Part shown: positions 9,301 to 18,654 of the stretch, one piece after another
How positions within the stretch are numbered: position 1 is the first letter of the stretch
Layout of the letters: every line of letters begins with the position of its first letter
DNA from: Euplotes cf. woodruffi 2 WChen-2021
Lineage: Eukaryota > Ciliophora > Spirotrichea > Euplotida > Euplotidae
DNA: 20,068 bases
NCBI GenBank assembly: GCA_021441665.1
Contig: JAGYYN010041915.1
Span: 1-20,068, forward strand
Direction of reading: 5' to 3'
Notes under the pieces: model-generated
What the model saw: the letters and a program-made list of their open reading frames with translations, nothing else
Told to the model about the DNA's origin: nothing
Database searches by the model: none
Translations under genes and position numbers: made by a program

Positions 9301-9854
9301 CATAGTAGTTTTCAGACCCGTCATAGTTCGAAGATACTATAAACTGGTCCTATGTATTGTTAAATAAAAACACTTGCTTCACTCTGGACAATATGCATAA
9401 GCGACATTTTGTCTGAGTATAATTTTGTTGAAACTATAATGCTGCTTTTGGAGTCGTTTTCATACACGTGGAATGAGTTTATTGCATCGAAGCTTTGGTT
9501 AACAGTTGATAATCCATCGTCTAATTTCTCTCCCTTTTAGGTATTTAAATCTATATTTTATTATATTTTTACGCAGCATCAGTGAACAGGATATACTTTA
9601 AACTAAAAGTAAGGGGTATTTAAAATTCGAGTCGTACATTACCTATTCGAATCAGTTCTTCCAACCAGAAATACTCAAACCACAGGAAGAGTGAGTCAAA
9701 GTATAAGCGAGCGAAAATGAAATTATTACAAATTGAATTGCACGTGCTGTTGGTTTTCAACGGGATCTTCCAAATACGAAATTGAAGCTTTGATGTTAAT
9801 ATACGCTCTGTCTTTCTTGTCGCTGGTGCTTCGGCTCTTGCTGCTAACTTTCAT
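6302..9854 (-). CDS. RING-CH and FHA domain protein (probable ubiquitin ligase) with frameshift-dependent acidic tail
   Basis: Seventeen exons join in phase to 761 aa with three +1 shifts: 9854-9638, 9602-9573, 9533-9372, 9349-9255, 9226-9139, 8837-8771, 8743-8654, 8627-8364, 8193-7716, 7688-7660, 7531-7339, 7291-7233, 7025-7009, 6959-6829, 6773-6606, 6526-6371 and 6346-6302. The RING-CH (about 8600-8400) has CRIC, CKCSGS, HIHLDC and CELC in C4HC3 order. RING-CH domains recruit E2 enzymes. The FHA (about 8110-7880) has ITIGRR, ISRLHC and SKFGTLY and should bind phosphothreonine. The tail repeats acidic Trp motifs (NDDWGEDS, RDWDGE, DDWNDGD). The second RING Cys is UGA-coded. An ATG at 8837 follows an acceptor AG directly, so a shorter gene starting there is a real alternative. 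Exon 9371-9350 uses a weak GTTTTT donor. RING-CH plus FHA fusions are known to me from other ciliates. Confidence 0.8.
7346..7351 (-). other. +1 frameshift site AAG-TAA in acidic tail
   Basis: The frame SSIQEGKNFK ends in AAG TAA. Skipping the T gives KSK, then the intron 7338-7292, then VEVHRDWDGE, which stays in phase to the end of the gene. A competing donor (GTAAAT inside this site) leads to a frame that stops soon after. Confidence 0.65.
7500..7505 (-). other. +1 frameshift site AAA-TAA linking FHA part to acidic tail
   Basis: Exon 7531-7339 reads ESLAHLALK to AAA TAA. The +1 frame gives KKNDDWGEDS with no acceptor or ATG available to start that frame otherwise. Stopping here would yield a protein with RING-CH and FHA but no acidic tail. 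Confidence 0.75.
9726..9731 (-). other. Candidate +1 frameshift at TTG-TAA, unusual slip codon
   Basis: From the ATG at 9854, 42 codons end with TTG TAA. The +1 frame continues NNFIFARLYFDSLFLWFEYF, clearly coding-like and in phase with the next exon. The donor inside the site (GTAATA) has no acceptor in matching phase. Most Euplotes shifts use AAA or AAG, so this one is less certain. Confidence 0.55.
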
Positions 9855-10268
9855 TTTGTTTCTTAAATATTATAATTTCTGTTTTCAATCACTAAAATAG
9901 TCAACAATTATTTATATTTGCAATTGAACTTGAGATATTATTAGTAAAATATACGATTTTAATACTCATTTTTAGTTTTGCTATTAAAATATAATGATTT
10001 ATGATAGCAAGCAATATTGTTGATAACCCATAGGTAAAATAATATAATAAGTAGCCCTCAGCTTAGTCTATTTAAATACAACTGCAGGTAGAGAAATTAT
10101 AATTAAGCGATTTCAAATTTATATTTTTATTATTTAAGCCTAAACTTGCTAGTTTTCAATATCAAAATATTCTTGGCTCAGTCTATTTTGCTTAAAATTA
10201 ATTTATGCAATATTTGTGTGCCTCAAGCTTGCCGATAATATATTTATTATTCGTAAATAAACTTAGAT
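9855..10268. promoter_or_regulatory. Divergent intergenic region between RING-CH/FHA and NUP188
   Basis: These 414 nt separate the ATGs of two divergently transcribed genes, so both promoters should lie here. The sequence is AT-rich with no coding frame or recognisable promoter box. A similar short string, AGTCTATTT, occurs twice (about 10063 and 10178). Two matches to the Euplotes breakage consensus lie near 9922 and 10152-10161; chance is a sufficient explanation. Confidence 0.45.
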
Positions 10269-13200
10269 ATGGCGCAAGTACGGAAGTTTGTCGACAGATG
10301 AGCTAAATCCAACATCGAGCTGTTCAAAACTCTCAACAACCCGAACATTTACAGAGACAAAGCTTTATTAGTAAGTTGTTTAGTCATTTGCGGAGTCCAG
10401 CTAAACTAGCGACTTCTTGGTCTGAGAGAGTGCAAGTTCTAAAAATTGGCTTTAGAACGAGTTGTTCAGCAATAAAGTTATTCGGGATAAACTCACTACC
10501 ACTGTTGAGTTTTACTCTGAGGTCCAGAAGGGAGACAAAAACACCAAAAAAAGAATCGTACGTCTGCGTTGATAATTAGCTGCAGGAAAACGGGGATCTC
10601 AAGTTTAGTGGCAAAAAGGAAATCAGCGAGTATTTAAAAGGATTCATACTTTCTCTATCTGAAGAAATCGTAAGTTTAACAATTAGTCAACCTGATGTAG
10701 AATCTTGATGAGGAAAAGACATTCGAATTACTCGACTTGTTCTTCTGAATGCACCCCAAGTTCTTCACTCAAATCGAAAGCATGGAAAACGCAATTGAAG
10801 GGTATCGAGTCAAGTTCCCGAATAAAGCAGAGGAAATGAAATACCAACTTTCAATGCTTCTGCAAAATCTTAAAGACAAAGTTATTAAGATTTACTACAA
10901 CGAGAGACAAAATCTTCTAAGAAGTCTCCTGATCGTCTTAATCTCTGCTTGCGGGAATGGAGCTGAACTCAATTCAACTGAAGAATTAGTCAAGCATATT
11001 TTCAGTAAAAATGTTTTAAAGCTGCTTATCGAAAACTTAAAGAAAGCAGCAGCAAAAGAACCGGAAAAGAAGCTAGACAATCGCTTTAAACAGCAATTCC
11101 TATTACAAATGATCCAGGAGGAAGAAATCATCCTGCAATGAGTATTTTGCATTTTGAGCGAGTTTGAAAGCGAAGTTGATAAAGTTGACGACCTCAAGCT
11201 CGACTTGTTCAAGTACTTTTATGACAATTGCTTCGAAGGGTACTTCTACTCGAATGGGTCTAAAATAGTAGTCACGAATGAATATGCAAATATCATCAAA
11301 GCAAAATCAAGTCTTTTGAGAGAATGGAGCACTTACATCTCACTTTTATGATTGTCAATAAACGTGCAGAAACCAGTCGTTTCCGAGTCTTTGGCTAAGA
11401 TTATCAGTACTGCATTTTTGAATGAAAGCGGAACCATTGCGTCTCTCCTTAAAGTATCTGGATACATAGTCGGAAAGTACTCGTTGAGGATACAAGGAAT
11501 GGAGGAATCAAAGGTAAAAGAATTCTCTAAGCTTGACTTTCAAAAAGCATCAAGAGATATAAACTCATCTCCTGTCCTTGAAACAATCAAGTCCCTGCTT
11601 AAAGGCGACTTAATGACAAACAAAGAGTACGAGTATGTCAAAGGTAGCTTACAAAATATATTTAAATGATGGCTCGAAAAAGCATGCGATATTCAGATTC
11701 TAAATATGCTCAAGGAAAGCGAAATGATCCCGGACCTGCTTGTTGAATTTATTAAAGAAAAATATTGTCTCGAGGAGTTCTGGACTAAAGACTTCAGATA
11801 CAACACTGCGTTCTTCAAGCTTGTGAAGGACCATTATCTAAGACAGTTTCCTAATGACCCAAGCTATCTCTGCTATATCTGTTACTACCTGATGGGAGAG
11901 AAGGAGTATAACTTCACTGATATTTTGAGAGAATTCTTAGGCAACTTTGATTCTTTTGTCGAATATCTAAACCCATCGACTGACTTAGATAAGCTAAAGC
12001 TTCCAGGCGACAACGAGTTTGACTACGAGACCAAAGAACCACTAATCTACGGTATTAGAATTCCTGAAGGCACAAAGGCGCGCAGGATTTATAAAGGCAA
12101 AGACTTATTTGAACTCGATGTAAAATACGACATTTGGACCTGATTCTTTGTCAAGTGGGAAGAGATTTTAGATCTATCATCGGACAGAAATATGTCAGTT
12201 GCAAAAATGAATACTTTCGAAATCCAACTCCAGTACTTTGTAAAGTTCGTCAGCAAGCTTTTGATCTTAACACCTGAAACTGTCGAGTTTATCAATCCAA
12301 ATTTATCAGATGTTAGCTATGTCAAAAATAGTGTTGAGAAAATAACTGAATTATTGCTGAGAAGCTTAGAAAGACTGAAGGTCATGCTTCACTTGTATAA
12401 AAACGATCCGTACATGTCTTTGGAGGCAATATCGATGATCATTAAAGCAATAGGAAGCATGTACACCAGGCATTCTTACAGAAAATACATTTCAGATATT
12501 CTTGATTTATTTGAGGAAAACACTGAAGACCATGGAAGATTACTCCTGAGCACTTCATACCACAGCTACGGAGGCGGAAGCAATAAGCTATTCCAAATGC
12601 TCAAAGAACTCAGCAACATAGAGTCTTCAATTGGCGCTTACTCTGTGACTAAAGCAATATCAAAGCTCGGCTCGATTATCATGAAGGATCCATCTCCATC
12701 ACAAAACTTTATGAAGATACTTGAGTGAGTTAAGAGCTTAAAGATCGGTAAAGGTCTTGAGAATCTTGAAATCCAGCTGAATTTACTCGACCTCTACAAA
12801 CACATTCTGCTAAAGTTCACGACGTGCATGACCAAGACTGATATTGAATTGAAGAATATCACTCAGGACCAGACATTTAGCACCTTGATCAGCTTTTTAA
12901 ATGAATCCAACATCGTAAATCTTATTGAAGAAGTCTTAGAAGTCACTCAAAATGATGAGATCCCATTTGATGAGGATATTATTATCGATAAATCGAGACA
13001 TATCCAACTGATCAACAAAATGTACAAGAATTACAGAAAAGACATCACCATCGACGACAAAATTATGCTGAAATCAGTTGTTTGTTTGGCATTTGAGTGC
13101 CTTAACATCATTCTCAGTATGATTTACACGCAGACTTTAAATGAAAAGAGCAAGACTGTGCAAGGAAAGATTCCTATCCACCAGCATCACCAGAGATATC

Positions 13201-16200
13201 TCAATCCAGTCCAGTACATTAAAGATGCACTTCTGACGACAAGCTCACTAGCTGCAGACTTAGATGAAAATAAGCTGATGCTGACGATCATTGCGTATAT
13301 TGATTTCGAGAACAGATACGACTTCCCAGTCAATAAAAGAAAGACAGACGAGTCATTTGAAAGCTCGATTACTTCATATGAAACACACCTCAACCTTTCT
13401 TCAGTTGCATTCAGAACGGTAATCGAGGTGATGCGGATCTGGGAACTGTTTCCGATCTCAAAAAGGCCTTCGCTGTCGTACTTTTTGACTTACGACAACC
13501 ACACCTTTTCAGCTGTTGACGAGATGATTCGAGACTCGATGGATAATCCAGAAACAGCATACTGATTTCTGGAGTTTTTGATAATCTGAATGAACTCGCA
13601 GGTCAGCTTCGTCAATATTTTATTCAAAAACAGCAAGATATTTACGACGATTATTGACGTATTTTGCAAAAATGTTGAGTTTGTAGTAAAATACGCAAAA
13701 GTTAACAGAGAAAGAAAAAGACTTGTTGGAGTGATGTTCATTTTAGTCTCCAACTTAATCCAAAACTCGAAGATTAAGTTCAGCAAGCAAGTCAAAGAGA
13801 TGATAGATGAATTCTTGACTGCGTATATCTCCAACTCTGACGAGACTGTGAACAGGCTTTTTATTCAGCGAGAAGTTTACAATAAAGATAACTTTGAAAT
13901 GACAACCACTTCGTTTAAATTCAGAAAGGAGGAGGAAAGAAACAAAATAAACTTTATTGACTTAGCACTTGAGCAGGACGTAAAAGACATTTGCTTCTAC
14001 AACCACGTCCTGTCCTCGTATATCCTTATCGTGGCACACTTACTGATATCTGTAGATAAAGAGTTAGAAAGCAAAAAGCAAGCACTAAAATGCCTCACGT
14101 TTATGTTCAAAGACCAAATATTCGAGATCTTGAGCCTCTGCACGACAAAGCGCCTAACCAACACCGGAGAAGTACTTTTAGAGTTTACTAATATGATCGA
14201 AAAACTTGGAGACAGCGGGTATATTAATAGTGGAGACGGAATGATCCACGCTCCGTTTAACGTGTCAAGCATTGACGACCTGAAGATTACATTTGAAGAG
14301 CTGCTGACGAACAGTACAAAAACCACAGAGTCATCTGATGAACTCAAGCTTGTGAAAAATAACAACCAACACAAATTCAGAAATAACATTTTTGCATATG
14401 GCCGGTCTTTTGTTATCGACAGAAATGAGTTTTTCTATATTCTTAAAAATTGACGCTATGATAACAAATTTATCGATGAGTTCATCCGGATGGTCGGAAG
14501 ATACAACCTCGAAATGAGCTTAGTCGATAGCGAAAGGATCTTAATCAAGAGTGTACACGACATATTTGCATTTACTTCAAGCCTTGGACATGACGGGTAT
14601 CTCGGATCAAGCTTTGATAAACTATCGAGAGTTGGAACTCAGTCAAATACACTAAAGAAAACTATTAACGATGTTAACTATGGATTTTCGTTCTTTACAA
14701 TTGCTGGACTCACAACAAACAAAGTTAAAAAGGAAGAGTTCATGAACTGAAGGGTAAAACTTCTCGATGTCGTGATAAAACTCTCTAAATCTATTTGGAG
14801 TTCGATCAAGACAGACCTTGACCATTTCGATCCGAGATTCTTAGATTTCAACAGTATAATGAGCAAATCATTCGGACAGAAATTAAACATGCTGAAGTCG
14901 ATTTTCCATTCAAAAATCTACTTGAAAAACATCGACTTTTCAGATGTCGACAGCTTCATGGGAGGATCTGATTACTTAAGTTCAAAAGATGTTGAAGAAA
15001 AGATCGATGGCGGCAATGAAGAAAGCTTGTCGCAGTCAATCACAAGTACATCAGTTGAAATTATTAAGAAGTTATCGCAGATTCTTTATTCAAGAACAAA
15101 GCTGAATTCTGAGTTCCCGCCTGAAGATGTCCTTCTCGATGTTATCTTCGAATTCATTCCTGTTTTCCTGAACAACGTAATCCAAGATGAAGTGTGTCTT
15201 GACGAGAATGAGTACATCACAAGAGACATCATCAACATGGCTAAGGAAATGAGGCATTTCTTAGACTACAAAGAAGGCAAGTACTACAATTCAATCGTGT
15301 TACTCTATGAACAACTTATCAAAGTTCTGGCTGATAAAAACGAAACCTCGAGTCTATTCAGAATGAAAGACAGTATTGTGATTAAGAAAATGATGCTCAA
15401 GATAACCCAAAAAGACTGCACTGAGGCCCAGTATCTTTCAACCATAAAGTTCATGATCGCGTATTCTTCGCCTTTACAAGACGGCGCAAAGCATTTGATG
15501 GAGGAAAGGATCACAACAGCTTTGATATCAGCGCATTGACTGCAGAATTTAGATGAGCACGATTACTACGAAATTAAAGAGCGAAACAGCAAGCATATAC
15601 TATGGCTTTGGACACTACATTTAATGAGACAACTCGCGTCGATACTGATCCAGAGTAGTGAATTCGCATATCCTCTAATTGGCTTTGTAACTGCATTCGA
15701 AGACAGGATCATGAGCATTCTGCAGTTTAAAGGATATATAGATGGCAAGAAGCAATTCAAAGTGTTCTCGCTCGCAAGACTCGAAGAGATTGAGTATATC
15801 ATAAACCTTGTATCGTACATCATGATAAACTACAGCCAGTGGAAGTTGAATAAAAATGATCAATTAGAGAGAATCATTAACATCTTATTTAGCTTCACTG
15901 TGAATCTGTTCCAGTCAAACGTTGCTATTTCTGAATGCTACCATCCTGTATCACAATATGAAATATGAATCAACGATCTGTTTGGAGATGAGACATCTGG
16001 AAACTTCAAAAACGAATCCACAATCCTTCTTGGAACAGAAAAGAAGCCATCTGTCGGGTACTCAAGCATTTCTCAGTCGGACAAAACCGCAATGATCAAC
16101 AAAGTCGTGACTTCCCTGAGGACTCCGATGAAAGGAGAGACTTCTGCTTCTGATTTTTCAATTCTCGAAAACGACGAATACAGCGGAAGAGGTTACAAAA

Positions 16201-16913
16201 CTTCGAGTCTCGGAAGCTATATGGCTGACAAGTACCGGCCAAGCGGATTCATACTCAAAGTTGAGCTGTCTTTGACAAAAATACTGATTGTGCTGCTGAG
16301 AAGTATGCATCTGATTCTGAAGAACGAAATGAAGCAAGGAAATAAATCTGGATTTATTAAGGAACTTTCATACTATCACGAAAGGACAAATGAAAGAAAG
16401 CTAAATATGATATGCTTAAGTATATTTGACTGCATCCAGTATAGCTTACACTGCCAGAAGAAGTGGATTGCTAATATTAATAATATCTATAAACTCAACA
16501 AAATGCTGAGGTGTTCTTCACAGTTCACTGATAATCTACTTGAATCGTATTTGGATATCTTTGATGCGCTAAACATCAGCAGTGTTTCGTCTGAACTTGG
16601 ATTGCTTCTCTCGATGATGCTGATTAAAGCAGGACAGATTTCAAGCTATGACATCAATGATGAATCTTTGTACGAAAGAATTAAAGAACTATCTGAAGAA
16701 TGCAAAGTTCTCTCTATTGATAAGGAAAAGATTATCGAGGCCAATTGAAATAAAATCAACAAACAGGTATTTAAAAGAAGAGACCCTTCACATAACAAAA
16801 TCGAGCCTCCAAAGAACAAGCCAATTAGAACAAATGCAGACGTGATTTTAGACAAAGTTAACCAAGAATTCACAGCAAACAAAAAAGACCTGAGCATGAG
16901 TCCAAGATTCTAA
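10269..16913 (+). CDS. NUP188: Nucleoporin NUP188, nuclear pore inner-ring scaffold
   Basis: Large alpha-solenoid scaffold of the nuclear pore inner ring. Four exons, 10269-10370, 10456-10557, 10580-10669 and 10701-16913, give 2168 aa (human about 1750); introns are 85, 22 and 31 nt. Exon 4 is one open frame of 6.2 kb apart from UGA. Matches to human NUP188, recalled rather than computed: YYNERQNLL (about residue 160; human YYEERMCLL), a block near 230-250 ending ILSEFE, and IRIPEGT followed by IWT (about 548-575; human LRIPQGT and SWT), the SH3-like insert that sets NUP188 apart from NUP205. An IGAYSVTKAISKL block also resembles the human segment in the same order. Fourteen in-frame UGA are read as Cys, at 10299, 10746, 11139, 11349, 11667, 12141, 12726, 13563, 13587, 14451, 14748, 15537, 15966 and 16746. 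No frameshift is needed. The stop is TAA 16911-16913. Confidence 0.85.
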
Positions 16914-17156
16914 CAGAACTAAGCTTGAATCCTAACTAATCTGTTATTATTACAATTCCAGCCTTAACCTTCCTCCCCCTAAACCCAACTTCCATAAATC
17001 CTTATAAAACCCAAAACACACCATTTACCTTCTAAAACCAATCTAAACTCAAATGTAACCTCATCCCTTCCTTAACTCAATTCTCAACCTAAAATTAGTA
17101 TTTATAATCAATCAGCTCGTTGTCAGCCTTGCATTATCTAATAATACTGAATAAAA
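16914..17156. other. C-rich, G-poor spacer with telomere-like runs, ahead of SUB1
   Basis: From about 16960 to 17105 the plus strand has almost no G and many short C and A runs (CCCCCTAAACCC, AAAACCCAAAACAC). They resemble degenerate C4A4-type repeats, but no exact repeat is present. The region contains the NUP188 3' flank and the SUB1 promoter. No coding frame is seen. Confidence 0.55.
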
Positions 17157-17557
17157 ATGAGCGAAGTGGAAATAAGCATCGATTTGACTGCAAGTAAAAA
17201 AGTGTTCATTCGCAAGTACAGGGGGCAGGTGCTTGTTGATATTCGGGGTAAGGGTTCAGTGGGGATTTGTAAAAATGGGCTTAGAGCTGTATACGGCAGA
17301 TGATGGGACTATGAAACCGAGCAAGAAGGGAGTTTCATTGACTATTGACAATTGGAACATGGTCAAGGTAATTAGGGCGATTTAGAATTGAGAAAGTGCG
17401 GGTTGGAGAAGGCGAGGATTAGGTATTGGGGTTTGTTTGGAAAGAGGAGGATGGAGCAGAGGGGAATATGATGTGAGTGAACTTAATTTGGTGCTTGTAG
17501 AAGTTGATTCCGAGTATTGATAAGGCCATTGAAGTAGTAAAATCTAAAAAGAAGTAG
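17157..17557 (+). CDS. SUB1: Transcriptional coactivator SUB1/PC4 (p15)
   Basis: Single-stranded-DNA-binding coactivator of RNA polymerase II transcription. Exons 17157-17247, 17285-17367 and 17501-17557 give 76 aa, essentially the bare PC4 DNA-binding domain without the Ser-rich N-terminal extension of the human protein. Recognisable blocks: VFIRKYRGQVLVDIRELY, GTMKPSKKGVSLTIDNW and IPSIDKAIEVV, matching the beta-sheet and the GK-x-GISL helix region of the family. The introns are 37 and 133 nt, with donors GTAAGG and GTAATT. Both are unusually G-rich on the coding strand. There is no UGA and no frameshift. It is transcribed towards the YVH1-type gene. The stop is TAG 17555-17557. Confidence 0.93.
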
Positions 17558-17912
17558 ATCAGATTTTTTTATTTAATCTTTTAATTGGATTTAAAGAATT
17601 CAATAAATATTAGATATTAATATTTTAAAACTAAGAAATAGTATTAGCAATAATTTTTTGGTAATATTAATAAAAAATAGATGAGTAAAATAATATAGTT
17701 GTGTCAAAATCGATCTATCAGCATATTTGCTTTCCACATGAAAATAACAACACAAAATATATTTTAGTGTAATAAAAATATCTAAATGAATATTGAAATA
17801 TCAATTTAAACATACTGTTTTCTCAATGGTTATTTTTCTCCATACGCTCTCTAACAAATCAAAAATAAAAAAGTTCAGCTGCTTTATTTCCTTTCAAAAT
17901 GAATTATTTAGT
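17558..17912. other. AT-rich convergent spacer
   Basis: These 355 nt lie between the stops of SUB1 and the YVH1-type gene and should hold both 3' UTRs. No coding frame is convincing. TATTGAAATA at 17791-17800 fits the HATTGAAaHH chromosome-breakage consensus described for Euplotes crassus, though the AT-rich background makes a chance match likely. Confidence 0.45.
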
Positions 17913-18562
17913 CTAGCTAAAAATTACTGGCTTTCGTTCATCAACTTTAGTCTTATGGATTTGAAACGCAGGAGTCATCCATCTTCCTCATGAGCATTGA
18001 GCACCAGACCATGTGAATGATCCTATTACAATGTTCATTTCCCATAAAAATCAATAAAATACTCAACATACAAAATCTTTGAGTTTTATTACAAAATTAA
18101 TTAGTTTAATTAAAAATTACACACAAGTATTACCTAATTTTGCATCACAACTTGGGCACTTAATCTTGCCTGAATTCGACCCACCAGAGACATCAATCCA
18201 TTCTAAAATTGAAGGTTGCTATGCTTACCCATTAAATTGACGAAATGCGAGGTGCAGTTGATTCGATCAAAGACCTAAAGTTTAAGCTTTTTCATTACCG
18301 TATCTGCTTTTCTTTTATTAGACATATTGAATTTCTTTACGTCAGAGGTATGATCAGTCACGATGTCATCTAGATATTAGCCGATTGCACTCCTACCAGA
18401 GTTAAACAGTATCTTTCTGCATTTAAATCACGAGTAATCAATCGGGTCAGCCTTCGCCTCTTCTGGCTCTTCTTCGAGCTTTGCCTCACATTCGATCGTT
18501 TCTTCCTGCGGCTGCGCTTGTAGCGTGACCTCAGTCTGCATTTGCTCTTGCCCTGCCTCCAT
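17913..18562 (-). CDS. YVH1/DUSP12-type zinc-binding domain protein without phosphatase domain
   Basis: Exons 18562-18397, 18369-18299, 18274-18229, 18202-18134 and 18022-17913 give 153 aa; the introns are 27, 24, 26 and 111 nt. The ATG opens an acidic leader (KLEEEPEEAK). The C-terminal zinc-binding domain of YVH1/DUSP12 then follows complete: CFKCRKILF, CTSHFV, MEWID, KIKCPSCDAKLG, then FTWSGAQCSCGRW and TPAFQIHKTKVDE. The last block is nearly identical to human DUSP12 as I recall it. Two of the Cys are UGA-coded (18430-18428 and 17990-17988). Full-length family members carry an N-terminal dual-specificity phosphatase (HCxxGxxR); none is present here, and the preceding gene ends 90 nt upstream. 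In yeast the zinc domain, not the phosphatase, supports 60S subunit maturation, so that role is plausible. The stop is TAG 17915-17913. Confidence 0.88.
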
Positions 18563-18654
18563 TCGCAATAAATTTATTTATAAATTTAGACACAGGCGCA
18601 ATTAGGTTGAATTTTTAATATTTGATCTGCTAAATTGGCGAGATCGGGCTGCAG

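Noticed and set aside
9139-9372. Alternative Cys-rich reading frame in the minus strand
   Set aside because: The apparent Cys-rich stretch arises from TGA triplets in a shadow frame. The frame giving DQFIVSSNYDG and KLGSIIKIGRF joins in phase with exons on both sides.
10376-10579. Plus-strand ORF starting in the first NUP188 intron
   Set aside because: It is out of frame with NUP188 and overlaps intron 10371-10455 and exon 2 of that gene. The phased splice model explains the region.
16990-17060. True telomere repeat
   Set aside because: The C- and A-runs are irregular and no exact C4A4 unit repeats. It can only be called telomere-like.
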